DNA of 64,000 nt, from assembly GCA_046349315.1 (NCBI GenBank), contig JAXMCQ010000016.1, positions 85,337 to 149,336 of the forward strand, read 5' to 3'. The translations under genes and the position numbers were made by a program. The number at the start of each line of letters is the position of its first letter. The first letter of the stretch is position 1. This DNA comes from JAEUMG01 sp046349315. GTDB lineage: Bacteria > Pseudomonadota > Alphaproteobacteria > Rhizobiales > Aestuariivirgaceae. Of the stretch, positions 10,290 to 21,012 are shown in pieces. Under the pieces are notes generated by a model that ran no database searches, had not been told where the DNA came from, and saw only the letters and a list, made by a program, of their open reading frames with translations.

Positions 10290-11210
10290 TTATCTAACGC
10301 CGGAGACGAAGAGTTCTTCTTCCGAAACCTGCTTGCTGGTTACGAATCGCCACACGCCGTGGACGAACAGCGTGGTGAAGACGATGGCGCCGCCAATCAG
10401 AGCCTGTGTCGTGGGCACCTCGTCGAAAATCAGCCAGATCCAGACGGGTGTGAGGACCACATCCAGGAGGAAGAACATTGCGACTTCCGGCGCGGGGAGG
10501 TAGCGCGGACCGAGCGCGATCAACCCAGAGGCGAGTGGAATGACGAGTAGCCCGTTGAGCGCCAGCCATCCCCAGCCATCGGGAGCAAGGCTTGCAGGTT
10601 GAGCGCCCCAGAACAAGGCGAAGCCCGCCGAGACGAGGCTGCCAACCGCAAGGCTGGTCACGACGTTCTTCCCCGTCTTGCGAATGACCGTGAGCGCGAT
10701 CGCCGTACAGAGCGCCACGCCGACCGCCAGCAGGTCGCCGACATAGGTGCCGACCGCCAGTCCATCCCACACGATGATGCAGACCCCGAACACCGCCGTG
10801 GCAACCGCGACCCATGTCCAGCGGTGGATCTTCTCCGAGAGGAACAGCCACGCCAGCACCGCGCAGAAGATCGGGTTGAGCGCGAGGATAAAGACGAGAT
10901 TGGCGGCCGTGGTCTTGGTTACGGCGCTCAGGAACATGATATTGGCCAGCGTATTGGTGACGGCGACGATGAGTCCGGCCCAGCCATTGATGAAGGGAAG
11001 CTGGTTGCCGTTAATCCGCCGGAAAGCCAGCCAGAAGATCGTAATGGCCAGCGCCAGGAATATGCCGCGCACAAAGATCAGCGTCCACTGATCGGTCATC
11101 GCGAGCCGAGCGAGCGGTACATCGAAAGTAAAAAGCGTGCCGCCGATCGCCGTGAGGATGAGCCCCTTGCGGTGCTCCGAGCGAGTTGCGTTCAACGCCA
11201 TGTCGGTCAT
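10290..11210 (-). CDS. EamA/DMT superfamily transporter
   Basis: A 306-residue membrane protein with about ten hydrophobic helices arranged as two EamA repeats of five, typical of drug/metabolite exporters of the inner membrane. Features include an N-terminal repeat with ATRSEHRKGLILTAIGGTLFT and a second half with IPLASGLIALGPRYLPAPEVAMFFLLDVVLTPVW (split as two helices), the usual EamA signature. The substrate cannot be told; relatives export amino acids or metabolites. A good promoter lies 63 bases upstream of the start codon. A hypothetical gene follows after 22 bases on the same strand. Confidence 0.85.
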   Translation of the reverse strand: MTDMALNATRSEHRKGLILTAIGGTLFTFDVPLARLAMTDQWTLIFVRGIFLALAITIFWLAFRRINGNQLPFINGWAGLIVAVTNTLANIMFLSAVTKTTAANLVFILALNPIFCAVLAWLFLSEKIHRWTWVAVATAVFGVCIIVWDGLAVGTYVGDLLAVGVALCTAIALTVIRKTGKNVVTSLAVGSLVSAGFALFWGAQPASLAPDGWGWLALNGLLVIPLASGLIALGPRYLPAPEVAMFFLLDVVLTPVWIWLIFDEVPTTQALIGGAIVFTTLFVHGVWRFVTSKQVSEEELFVSGVR

Positions 11211-11279
11211 TCACTAGGCCTGCGATGAAGTCATAATGGAGTCGCGTACTGACGACTCGTTGCAATTGCCAAGGTCGGC

Positions 11280-11308
11280 GAATAAGCACCCGACTGACAT
11301 AAAGTCAA
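11280..11308 (-). promoter_or_regulatory. Promoter of the EamA transporter gene
   Basis: Read on the minus strand, TTGACT (11308-11303) is followed after exactly 17 bases by TTATTC (11285-11280). Position and strand fit the EamA gene starting at 11210, giving a leader of roughly 60 bases. Confidence 0.5.
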
Positions 11309-11359
11309 GTTTTGCTGGAAGCTGCTAAACGGTTGGATCATAGGATGAATTGAGGACGT

Positions 11360-12094
11360 TCAGCCCGGTAGTACGGCCCAGCCGTCCGGCGTCAGGCGCT
11401 CTTGGGGCTGGAATTTGGCCTTGTAGTTCATCTTCTGCGAACCGCGAACCCAATAACCCAGGTAGAGATAGGGTAGGCCGAACCGCTGGGCCCGCTGGAT
11501 GTGATCGAGGATCATGAAGGTACCGAGACCGCGCGAGGCGAGTTCGGGTTCGTAGAAACTGTAAATCATGGAAAGCCCGTCATCGAGCCGGTCGGTCAGG
11601 ACTGCGGCGATCAAAGGCCCGCGTCCACCTGTGGGGGAAGCCAAGCGATATTCCACCATGCGGCTATTGACGAAACTGTCGTCGACCATCGCCGAGAAAT
11701 CGAGAACCGTCATGTCGACCATCCCGCCGTCACCATGGCGCGAATCGATATAGGCCCGAAACAGCGAATACTGCTCCGACGTTGCCTTTGCCCGGATCGA
11801 CTCGCTGGTGACGTCGCGATTGCGCGCCAGGGTCCGCTTGAACGATTTATTCCAGGCAAACGAGTTGACCCTAACGCGAACTGACACGCAGGACGTGCAC
11901 CCGTCGCAGGCCGGCCGGTAAGCGATGTTCTGGCTGCGCCGGAAACCGCCTTGGGACAATTGGCTGTTGAGCTGCGCGGCGTCGTGGCCGATCAGATGCG
12001 TGAATATCTTGCGCTCGACACGGCCCGGCAGATAAGGGCACGGCGCTGGCGCGGTGATGAAAAACTGCGGGAAATTTCGCCGTTCGATACTCAA
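11360..12094 (-). CDS. bpt: Aspartate/glutamate leucyltransferase
   Basis: This 244-residue enzyme transfers leucine from Leu-tRNA to proteins with N-terminal Asp or Glu, marking them for ClpS/ClpAP degradation (N-degron pathway). Family marks are [22 protein letters not shown] (shown here only as N-terminal landmark, residues about 11-31), the cysteine cluster [16 protein letters not shown] and the C-terminal [19 protein letters not shown]. The length matches bacterial Bpt. It is a single gene with an ATG start, placed between the EamA transporter and threonine ammonia-lyase, all on the minus strand with gaps over 70 bases. Confidence 0.93.
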   Translation of the reverse strand: MSIERRNFPQFFITAPAPCPYLPGRVERKIFTHLIGHDAAQLNSQLSQGGFRRSQNIAYRPACDGCTSCVSVRVRVNSFAWNKSFKRTLARNRDVTSESIRAKATSEQYSLFRAYIDSRHGDGGMVDMTVLDFSAMVDDSFVNSRMVEYRLASPTGGRGPLIAAVLTDRLDDGLSMIYSFYEPELASRGLGTFMILDHIQRAQRFGLPYLYLGYWVRGSQKMNYKAKFQPQERLTPDGWAVLPG

Positions 12095-12166
12095 GGCTCG
12101 GGCTGCTCCGGGTTCACGCCGCGAGATTGATAATCGCGCCTGTGGAGCGCCGGTTCAACCCCCTTG

Positions 12167-13414
12167 TCAGCGCCCGCCGAGCGTTTCCTTGCCCCCCGGT
12201 GCATCTAGGACACGCGCCGTAAAGCCGTCACTTTCGATTGATTCTACAATCTCCTCGGCATGACGGCCGTCCCTGGTCTCGATCATGAGCTCGAGTTCGG
12301 CGCCCTTCGCCGGCACGTCGAGGAACATGCGGCGATGCGAGACTTCCAGGATATTGGCGCCGAGCTGGCCAAGCCGCGTTGCGATGCGTCCGAGAACGCC
12401 GGGTCGATCGTCAATCTGGATGCGCAGATTGACGATCCTGTGCTCGCGCTCAAGCTCGCGATAGATCACGGAAGCAAGGATGCGCGGATCGATATTGCCG
12501 CCGCACAACACGAGCCCCACTTTCCGGCCGCGGAAATGCGCCGGATCTGCAAGAACAGCCGCAAGCCCGGCAGCGCCAGCCCCTTCGGCAAGCGTCTTTT
12601 GATGGCCGAGATAGGCCATCACCGCGCGCTCGATGTCTGACTCGCCGACGAGACGGACATCGTCGACATATTGCTTGCAGATGGTGATCGTCCGTTCCGT
12701 GACGTTCTTGACTGCAATGCCTTCGGCAAGCGTGCTGCCGCCGCAACGCGCCGGCTGGCCACGCAGAGCGTGATACATCGAGGGATAGAGTTTCACTTCC
12801 ACACCCATCATCTCGATCTGTGGTTTGATATGTTTCGCTGCGATCGAAATCCCGGAGATGACGCCGCCGCCGCCGATCGGCACGACGATGCAGTCGAGGC
12901 TCGGCTCGTCTTCAAGCATCTCGATACCGATCGTGCCTTGCCCCGCAATGATCCGGTCATCGTCATAGGGATGGATCAGAATATAGCCCTTTTCCTTGAC
13001 CATCGCTTCGGCGGTCACCTGGCTGTCGGCGAGTGTCTCGCCCGAGAGAACAACCTGCGCGCCATGTGACCGGGTCCGCTCAACCTTGGTTGACGGCGTC
13101 GTTTCCGGCATGACGATGACGGCGGGAATGCCGAGCTTGCGCGCATGATAGGCAACCGCTTGCGCGTGGTTGCCCGCCGACATGGCGATGACGCCTCGGG
13201 CGCGTTCTCCCTCGCTCAGATACGACATCTTGTTGAAGGCGCCGCGATCCTTGAACGAGTTGGTGACCTGCAGATTCTCGAATTTGACGTAGATCTGCGC
13301 GCCGGTGATCTCGGAAAGCTTGTGCGAATGGAGCAAGGGGGTCCGCACCACATTCCCGGCCAGCCGCTCCCGCGCGGTTTCGATGTCCTTGTAGGCGATC
13401 GGCATGTGAGCCAT
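12167..13414 (-). CDS. Threonine ammonia-lyase (PLP-dependent, with ACT domain)
   Basis: This enzyme deaminates threonine to 2-oxobutanoate, the first step toward isoleucine, or in threonine breakdown. The PLP lysine is in TNSFKDRGAFNK, the phosphate-binding glycine loop is PIGGGGVISG, and SAGNHAQAVAYHA is the third family motif. The catalytic domain covers about residues 1-320. A single C-terminal ACT domain (about 330-402, RIQIDDRPGVLGRIATRLG) suggests allosteric control. At 415 residues it resembles the short form rather than the 500-residue E. coli IlvA with two regulatory domains, so I leave the symbol empty. Confidence 0.9.
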   Translation of the reverse strand: MAHMPIAYKDIETARERLAGNVVRTPLLHSHKLSEITGAQIYVKFENLQVTNSFKDRGAFNKMSYLSEGERARGVIAMSAGNHAQAVAYHARKLGIPAVIVMPETTPSTKVERTRSHGAQVVLSGETLADSQVTAEAMVKEKGYILIHPYDDDRIIAGQGTIGIEMLEDEPSLDCIVVPIGGGGVISGISIAAKHIKPQIEMMGVEVKLYPSMYHALRGQPARCGGSTLAEGIAVKNVTERTITICKQYVDDVRLVGESDIERAVMAYLGHQKTLAEGAGAAGLAAVLADPAHFRGRKVGLVLCGGNIDPRILASVIYRELEREHRIVNLRIQIDDRPGVLGRIATRLGQLGANILEVSHRRMFLDVPAKGAELELMIETRDGRHAEEIVESIESDGFTARVLDAPGGKETLGGR

Positions 13415-13537
13415 GTCCTGAAGCGGTTTGTCTTCGATCCCGCTTTCTAATAGTTAGAGGTCTTCGATAATCGCACAAATCGCCGTTCCAGCGCCTTCCC
13501 GCGACATGGTTCGGCCCAGCAGCAAGGGAGTAGCGGC

Positions 13538-14410
13538 ATGACACTTCGCGCGGCCTGGATCGGCCTCGGCGTTATGGGGTTTCCGATGGCGGGTCATCTG
13601 GCGACCCGCGGGGGTCTCGACGTCACTGTCTATAACCGCAATTCCGAGAAGGCCTCGCGCTGGACCGAGCGTTTCCCCGGCAAGTCGGCGCCGACGCCGG
13701 CAGCGGCCGCCAAGGATGCCGACCTCGTCTTCGCCTGCGTCGGGAATGATGACGATGTAAGGCAGGTAACGACCGGTCCTGACGGCGCCTTCGCAACCAT
13801 GAAAAAGGGCGCCGTGTTCATCGACCATACGACGGCCTCGGCCAAGCTGGCGCGCGAACTCCATGTCATCGCCAAATCGAAAGGGCTGGGCTTTGTCGAC
13901 GCGCCGGTCTCGGGCGGGCAGGCGGGCGCCGAGAATGGCGTGCTGACCGTGATGTGCGGCGGCGATGAGCCGGATTATGCCAAGGCCGAACCGGCGATCG
14001 TCCACTTCTCACGGATGCGCAAATTGCTCGGGCCCGCCGGCTCCGGTCAACTCGCCAAGATGTGCAATCAGATCGCCATAGCCGGACTGGTCCAGGGTCT
14101 TGCCGAAGCCGTTCACTTCGGCATGAAGGCTGGCCTCGATATGGAAGCAGTGATCGATGTGATCTCCAAGGGTGCGGCCGGCTCGTGGCAGATGGAGAAC
14201 CGGCACAAGACCATGATCCGCAATGAGTTCAATTTTGGCTTTGCGGTTGATTGGATGCGCAAGGACCTCGGCATTTGTATAGAGCAGGCCAAGCAGACCG
14301 GTGCGCACCTTCCTGTAACCGCGCTCGTCGATCAGTTCTATGGCCAGGTTCAGTCGATGGGCGGCAATCGCTGGGATACATCGAGCCTGATCGCGCTTCT
14401 TCAGAGATGA
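13538..14410 (+). CDS. NAD(P)-dependent beta-hydroxyacid dehydrogenase (3-hydroxyisobutyrate dehydrogenase family)
   Basis: A 290-residue oxidoreductase with an N-terminal Rossmann motif GLGVMGFPMAGHL, the substrate-binding loop DAPVSGGQAGAENG and the catalytic lysine in GSGQLAKMCNQ (about residue 171). The family includes 3-hydroxyisobutyrate and tartronate-semialdehyde reductases; the exact substrate cannot be assigned from motifs. The stop overlaps the start of the following TauE-type permease (ATGA at 14407-14410), so the two are translated as a pair and may share an acid or sulfonate substrate. Confidence 0.88.
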   Translation: MTLRAAWIGLGVMGFPMAGHLATRGGLDVTVYNRNSEKASRWTERFPGKSAPTPAAAAKDADLVFACVGNDDDVRQVTTGPDGAFATMKKGAVFIDHTTASAKLARELHVIAKSKGLGFVDAPVSGGQAGAENGVLTVMCGGDEPDYAKAEPAIVHFSRMRKLLGPAGSGQLAKMCNQIAIAGLVQGLAEAVHFGMKAGLDMEAVIDVISKGAAGSWQMENRHKTMIRNEFNFGFAVDWMRKDLGICIEQAKQTGAHLPVTALVDQFYGQVQSMGGNRWDTSSLIALLQR

Positions 14411-15159
14411 GTGACGCCGGCTGGCTGTTTTTTTTGGTAGCGATTCCCGCCGCAATGCTGGTGGGCTTCTCGAAGGGGGGCCTGCCCGTTGTCGGAATGC
14501 TAGGCGTGCCTGTCCTCTCGCTCGCCATCTCGCCGGTTCGCGCGGCAGCTCTCCTGTTGCCGATCTACGTCGTCACCGACATGTTTGGCCTATGGGCCTA
14601 TCGACGACAGTTCGATCGCCGCAATCTCGAGATCCTTATTCCCGCCGCGACGGTTGGCGTGGGTATCGGCTGGGCGACGGCGTTTGTTGTGTCCGAGCGA
14701 CTTGTCACGCTCATCGTCGGCGTGATTGGTCTTTCTTTCTGTCTCAATTACTGGCTGGCGAGCCGCCGCAACAGCGGAGCGCGTCCAGCCGATCTGCCGC
14801 GCGGCCTGTTCTGGGGAACCGTCTCCGGCTTCACGAGCTTCGTGAGCCATGCCGGCGCGCCGCCTTACCAGATGTACGTTATCCCGCAGCGGCTGGAAAA
14901 AATGGTCTATGCGGGAACGACCACGATTCTCTTCGCCGTCGTCAATGCGGTTAAGCTCGTGCCATACTGGGCACTTGGTCAACTGTCACTGGAAAATCTG
15001 AAACTGGCCGCGTGGCTTCTGCCGGGTGCGATCACCGCCACCTTTGCCGGCGTGTGGCTTGTGCGCGTCATTCCGCAGGCGCTCTTCTACCGGCTGGTCA
15101 TGATAGCGTTGTTTCTCGTCTCGCTGAAACTCATCGCCGACGCTGCCATTGTGGGTTGA
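14407..15159 (+). CDS. TauE/SafE family sulfite/organic anion permease
   Basis: A 250-residue inner-membrane protein with seven to eight hydrophobic segments and the family motif VGFSKGGLPVVGMLGVPVLSL near the N-terminus, plus the second-repeat signature FTSFVSHAGAPPYQMYVIPQ. Members export sulfite, sulfoacetate or other small anions. The start at 14407 overlaps the upstream dehydrogenase stop by four bases, the sign of translational coupling; longer versions would run into the dehydrogenase. The substrate is not known. The next gene, an arylsulfatase, releases sulfate, but it is 214 bases away with its own ribosome binding site. Confidence 0.87.
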   Translation: MSDAGWLFFLVAIPAAMLVGFSKGGLPVVGMLGVPVLSLAISPVRAAALLLPIYVVTDMFGLWAYRRQFDRRNLEILIPAATVGVGIGWATAFVVSERLVTLIVGVIGLSFCLNYWLASRRNSGARPADLPRGLFWGTVSGFTSFVSHAGAPPYQMYVIPQRLEKMVYAGTTTILFAVVNAVKLVPYWALGQLSLENLKLAAWLLPGAITATFAGVWLVRVIPQALFYRLVMIALFLVSLKLIADAAIVG

Positions 15160-15373
15160 AATGGGCAGCGGACTCACTGGCCGCTTGCAGCCCCACCCGA
15201 TCGGCCCGCGGGCGTTTCTGATCTTGGATGAGCGAACCCTTTAGGGGGCCCGTTGAAGCGACGCGCCGCAACTTGATCCATGTCAATGCCGTAACTCGGA
15301 AACCCAATCATAGGGGCCATTCGACGTTCCGGGCGCCGGTGCCTGTCTTTTGTGGCCTGTCATTGGAGGTACT

Positions 15374-17791
15374 ATGAAACCGACCTTTCTGATAGCCGCC
15401 GTGAGCATGCTCCTCGGCACGATTATTTCCTGTGCCGCGGGAGCACAGGACGGCCAGCCGGTGGGCCCCTACAAAGACTTCAAGGGTAAGATTGAACTGG
15501 ATGTGCGTGACTCGGTACCTGATTGGGGTCCATTTACACCAAAGAAGGCGCCAGACGGCGCGCCGAACATTCTGTTCATTCTCTACGATGATACCGGACT
15601 CGCGGCTTGGTCGCCCTATGGCGGGCGGATCAACATGCCGACGATGGATAGGCTGGCTGCCAATGGCCTGACCTACACGCAGTGGCACACGGTGGCGCTC
15701 TGCTCACCGACGCGATCCACGCTGCTGACAGGCCGAAATCACACCTTGAACGGCATGGCCGCAATTACTGAAGCCTCGAACGGGTACCCGGGCTGGGCCG
15801 GTCGTATTCCGCCGCAAGCCGCCACCGTGGCGCAAATCCTTCAGGACAACGGCTACAGCACCTTCTGGTTGGGCAAGAACCACAATGTTCCGGAGCAGGA
15901 CGTCGCCGAGGGTGGCGACCGCAAGACGTGGCCGCTCGGCCAGGGTTTTGAGCGCTACTACGGATTCATCGGCGGCGAGACGAACCAGTGGTACCCGGAC
16001 CTCGTCGAGGACAATCACTACATCGAACCCCCAGCCTCGCCCGAGCAGGGCTACCATCTGTCCAAGGACCTCGCCGATCAGGCGATCAAGATGATTCGGA
16101 ACCAAAAGGCCACTAGCCCCTCGAAGCCGTGGTTCATGTTCTACAACCCCGGCGCCAATCATGCCCCACACCAGGCGCCGCAAGAATATATCGCAAAGTA
16201 CAAGGGCAAGTTCGACGACGGCTATGACGCATACCGCAGTTGGGTGCTGGAGCGCATGATCGCAAAAGGCGTCTTGCCCAAAGGGACACAACTGACGCCG
16301 ATCAATCCTATTCCGGAATCCGAGGCAAATCCCGCAGATGCGGTACGCCCTTGGAACAGCTTGACATCCGACGAGAAGAAGCTGTTCTCGCGCTTGGCGG
16401 AGGTGTGGGCCGGATTTTCAGAATACACCGACGCGCAAGTTGGACGTGTTGTCGACTACCTCGAGCAATCAGGCCAGCTCGACAACACGATTGTCCTCTA
16501 TGCTGCAGACAATGGTACTTCCGGTGAAGGGTCGCCGAACGGCTCCGTCAACGAAAACAAGTTCTTCAATGGCTACCCCGACGATATCGCCGAGAACATG
16601 AAGCTCATCGACAAACTCGGTGGGCCGGATACCTACGAACATTTCCCGACCGGTTGGGCAACTGCATTCTCCACGCCGTTCCGGATGTTCAAGCGCTATG
16701 CTCAGTATTCTGGCGGCACCGCCGATCCGCTGGTCATTTCGTGGCCCAAGGGCATCAAGGCGCGTGGTGAAATCCGCAACCAGTATCACCACTCGGTCGA
16801 CATCGTCCCGACGCTTCTAGACATCGTCGGCCTCGAGATGCCCAAGGTCTACCGGGGTGTGGAGCAGTTCCCGCTCTCCGGTGTTTCGATGAGGTACACC
16901 TTCGATGCCAAGCCCGACGACCCCACGCATAAGAAGCGCCAGTTCTATTCGATGCTGGGCACTCGGGGCATCTGGGAGGACGGCTGGCTGGCCGCCACTG
17001 TGCACGCCCCGTTCACCGGCAAGGGCCATTTTGATCAGGACCAGTGGCAGCTCTTTCACGTGGATGCGGACCGTTCAGAATCAACGGACCTCGCGAAGCA
17101 GTATCCTGAGAAGCTCGAGGCATTGAAGAAGGCATGGGACGAGGAAGCCAGGGTTAATTTGGCATTGCCCATCGATGACCGCACCGCCACCGAGATACTT
17201 ACGATCGAGCGCCCCTCGGGAGAGCCAACACGTGACCGTTACGTCTATTACCCGGGTACGGCTCCAGTTCCAGAAGGCGTTGCAGTCAATGTGCGCAACC
17301 GCTCCTACAAGATCCTCGCCAATGTCGAGATCACCGATCCTGATGCTTCGGGTGTGATCTTTGCCCACGGCTCGCGCTTTGGTGGCCATACATTGTTCAT
17401 CAAGGATCACAAGCTCTATTACGTTTATAACTTCCTGGGCATCAAGCCGGAGCAACAGTTTGTCTCGAGTATCGACCTGAAGCCTGGCAAATACACTCTT
17501 GGCATGGAGTTCAACCGCACGGGCGCCGGCCCTCATAACGAGTCGCTCGGCACGACCAAACTGTACATTAACGATCAGGTCGTCGCCGAGGGCCCAATGA
17601 AAACGCAGCCGGGGAAGTTCACCTTGTCGGGCGACGGTCTATGCGTTGGTTACGATAGCGGTGATGTCGTCAGCCAGGATTCGCCCGGAGAGTTCCACGG
17701 CGGCACGATCCAAGGCGTCGGGGTCACTGTAGAGAAGGCGTCGTATCAGGACCTTGAAGCAGAAGCTGAGAGAGCACTGATGCGCGATTGA
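15374..17791 (+). CDS. Exported arylsulfatase
   Basis: This 805-residue type I sulfatase hydrolyses sulfate esters. The formylglycine signature CSPTRS has Cys110 as the residue that must be converted by the formylglycine-generating enzyme. Metal-binding NILFILYDDTG and a conserved LTGRNHT follow. A signal peptide (about 1-27, ending around CAAGAQ) sends it to the periplasm. The last 200 residues (about 600-805) go beyond the usual sulfatase domain and look beta-rich, perhaps a carbohydrate-recognition module. The start is fixed by GGAGG at 15365-15369, 4 bases before ATG 15374. The host substrate is unknown. Confidence 0.92.
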   Translation: MKPTFLIAAVSMLLGTIISCAAGAQDGQPVGPYKDFKGKIELDVRDSVPDWGPFTPKKAPDGAPNILFILYDDTGLAAWSPYGGRINMPTMDRLAANGLTYTQWHTVALCSPTRSTLLTGRNHTLNGMAAITEASNGYPGWAGRIPPQAATVAQILQDNGYSTFWLGKNHNVPEQDVAEGGDRKTWPLGQGFERYYGFIGGETNQWYPDLVEDNHYIEPPASPEQGYHLSKDLADQAIKMIRNQKATSPSKPWFMFYNPGANHAPHQAPQEYIAKYKGKFDDGYDAYRSWVLERMIAKGVLPKGTQLTPINPIPESEANPADAVRPWNSLTSDEKKLFSRLAEVWAGFSEYTDAQVGRVVDYLEQSGQLDNTIVLYAADNGTSGEGSPNGSVNENKFFNGYPDDIAENMKLIDKLGGPDTYEHFPTGWATAFSTPFRMFKRYAQYSGGTADPLVISWPKGIKARGEIRNQYHHSVDIVPTLLDIVGLEMPKVYRGVEQFPLSGVSMRYTFDAKPDDPTHKKRQFYSMLGTRGIWEDGWLAATVHAPFTGKGHFDQDQWQLFHVDADRSESTDLAKQYPEKLEALKKAWDEEARVNLALPIDDRTATEILTIERPSGEPTRDRYVYYPGTAPVPEGVAVNVRNRSYKILANVEITDPDASGVIFAHGSRFGGHTLFIKDHKLYYVYNFLGIKPEQQFVSSIDLKPGKYTLGMEFNRTGAGPHNESLGTTKLYINDQVVAEGPMKTQPGKFTLSGDGLCVGYDSGDVVSQDSPGEFHGGTIQGVGVTVEKASYQDLEAEAERALMRD

Positions 17792-17931
17792 TCGCGAATT
17801 GCCGACGGCTTCGCCAGCTAGTCCATCGCGTCAGTTAACTGCGCTGCAGACTTTGATCTGCTATCGTTCCATAGCGGGCTCTGGCAAGTCGTCCGTCCGG
17901 CATATGGAAAGGTTCACACCCAACTCCTTCA

Positions 17932-17954
17932 CGCCTTCGAGGAGGGAGAAGGCG
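17932..17954. terminator. Hairpin between convergent genes
   Basis: CGCCTTC (17932-17938) pairs with GAAGGCG (17948-17954) around a 9-base loop, between the arylsulfatase stop and the stop of the convergent cyclase gene. No T-run follows on either strand, so it is at best an RNA end stabiliser or a factor-dependent terminator. Confidence 0.3.
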
Positions 17955-17964
17955 CGAACTGATC

Positions 17965-19722
17965 TTAAGCGGGTAGTCCGGCTTTCAACAAAGCCTCGCG
18001 ATGATGCTCGCTGTCTTCGAGCCGTTTGTAGTGCATCGTCGCCATATAGGACTCGACCGTAAACGCGGGGTTCATGGATAGAACCGCGTCAGCATGCGCC
18101 TTCGCAGTCGAGGTATCACCGATCATGGCATGCGCTGCCGCTAGGAACGCATGATGTGTATAGTCCGGCTTGCTGATGTGCCGGAACGCGGCAATAGCCT
18201 CCTTGTAGTCTCGGGCGACGAAATAGGCGCGGCCCAAGTGATTCCAGAAGCGTTCCGGGTGATGCGGATTAAGCCGCATCGCCTTCTTGATCCACGGGAT
18301 CCCGGCTTCAGGCTCGCCGACCCAAGTGAGCACTTCGCCATTCTGAACGACGATCAGATCATTATTGGGATTAAGGCTTAGCGCGCGCTCTTGATGATGC
18401 AGTGCCTTGGCGTGATCATTGAGGCTGATGCCGATGGCGGCAAGAATGCGATGCACGTCGCTGTCGTTGTCGTCGAGCGATTGCGCAATATTGAGCTCGG
18501 AGATCACGGTCTGCTTGGCGGCTTCGGGATCGTCACACCAATTGTAGGTCCAAGCCTGGCCGACAATGCAACCACGCCAGGCGTGAGCATGGGCATAGTT
18601 GGGATCGAGCTCGAGCGCCTTTTCGATCAGCCGCTGCGCCGCGACATTGTCCTCCCGCCGCGAGCGATGATGCAGGACTTTCGCAGCCAGGACGTATTCA
18701 TACGCCCGCATGTCCTTTGTCGGGTTGCGCTGCGCGCGTTCATGTGCAGCGGCCTCGACGCGGCCGGGCAAGGTACCCACGATCGACGCAACCACCTCGT
18801 CCTGCACCGCAAAAATATCCGACAATTCGCGGTCATACCGTTCCGCCCAAACATGGCGGTCGCTCCTCGCATCGATAAGCTGAACGGTAATGCGCACGCG
18901 GTTGCCGGATTTGCGAACGCTGCCCTCGACCACATAATGCACTCCGAAGGCTCGCGCCACTTCCTGCACATTTACAGCACGGCCCTTGTAGACGAAGGTC
19001 GAGTTGCGTGAGATCACCAGAAGATCGCGGAAGCGTGACAATTCGGTGATGATGTCCTCGGTCAGTCCGTCCGCGAAGAAATCCTGATCCGGTTCGCCGC
19101 TCATATTGGCAAAGGGCAGGACCGCTATCGACAAATGTTCTCCGGTTCCGCTTTGGCTTGCCGGATGCGCGGCCAAGGGCGCCGTGTCCGCATCATCGAG
19201 CAGCAGCCGATAAACCCGCATCGGGCGGCTGATGTTCTTGAGGTGCTGGTCGCCCGTGTCGGCGAATTGGACGTCAAGCTTGTGGGCGAGCTGATCATGA
19301 ATCGCTTGGCTGACGCTGATCCCGCCCGGCAATGCATGCTCCTGCAGCCGCGCAGCGATGTTCACGCCGTCGCCGAATATGTCGTCACCGTCGACGACGA
19401 TGTCGCCGAGATTGATGCCTATGCGAAACAGAATCCGCCGATCGGGGTCGACATCGGCATTGCGTCGGGCCAAGCGGCGTTGAATTTCGAGCGCGCATTC
19501 GACAGCGTCGCTGGCACTCGCGAACTCCGCCAGCATGCCGTCGCCGGTGGTTTTGATGATGCGCCCGCCGTTTTTCACCACCGCTGGATCGATCAACTCC
19601 AGCCGATGCGCTTTGAGCCGCGCCAGCGTCCCGGTTTCGTCGAGCTCCATCAGTCGGCTGAAGCCGACCATGTCGCTGGCGAGCACCGCTGCCAGTTTGC
19701 GTTGAATCCGAGGCTCTTGCAT
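17965..19722 (-). CDS. Class III adenylate/guanylate cyclase-domain protein with TolB-like and TPR regions
   Basis: A 585-residue cytoplasmic protein of three parts. Residues about 5-180 are a class III nucleotide cyclase domain (AAVLASDMVGFSRLME, KTTGDGMLAEF, RIGINLGDIVVDGDDIFGDGVNIAARLQ). Residues about 195-330 are a TolB-like region (IAVLPFANMSGEPDQDFFADGL, DLLVISRNSTFVYKG, given as landmarks). The rest is TPR-like (AHAWRGCIVGQAW, ALSLNPNNDL, HPERFWNHLGRAYF). This architecture is common and often multi-copy in Hyphomicrobiales. Whether it makes cAMP is not proven, although the metal-binding Asp in ASDMVGFS and the second in INLGDIV are kept. It stands alone. Confidence 0.88.
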   Translation of the reverse strand: MQEPRIQRKLAAVLASDMVGFSRLMELDETGTLARLKAHRLELIDPAVVKNGGRIIKTTGDGMLAEFASASDAVECALEIQRRLARRNADVDPDRRILFRIGINLGDIVVDGDDIFGDGVNIAARLQEHALPGGISVSQAIHDQLAHKLDVQFADTGDQHLKNISRPMRVYRLLLDDADTAPLAAHPASQSGTGEHLSIAVLPFANMSGEPDQDFFADGLTEDIITELSRFRDLLVISRNSTFVYKGRAVNVQEVARAFGVHYVVEGSVRKSGNRVRITVQLIDARSDRHVWAERYDRELSDIFAVQDEVVASIVGTLPGRVEAAAHERAQRNPTKDMRAYEYVLAAKVLHHRSRREDNVAAQRLIEKALELDPNYAHAHAWRGCIVGQAWTYNWCDDPEAAKQTVISELNIAQSLDDNDSDVHRILAAIGISLNDHAKALHHQERALSLNPNNDLIVVQNGEVLTWVGEPEAGIPWIKKAMRLNPHHPERFWNHLGRAYFVARDYKEAIAAFRHISKPDYTHHAFLAAAHAMIGDTSTAKAHADAVLSMNPAFTVESYMATMHYKRLEDSEHHREALLKAGLPA

Positions 19723-19784
19723 CTTGCTTTGTCCGGCCTCCGCAAGCCTGATATAGGCCGTCTGCGGGTCCTATATCTGCGCGC

Positions 19785-20954
<1,170 letters not shown>

Positions 20955-21012
20955 TTAACGGGCGCAAACCATTCTGCCAGCCGGGAAATCTTGCTGGGCG
21001 GAGGGCGGTGCC

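Noticed and set aside
17799..18062. Possible short gene between arylsulfatase and cyclase
   Set aside because: It overlaps the end of the cyclase gene, has no ribosome binding site and no recognisable features.
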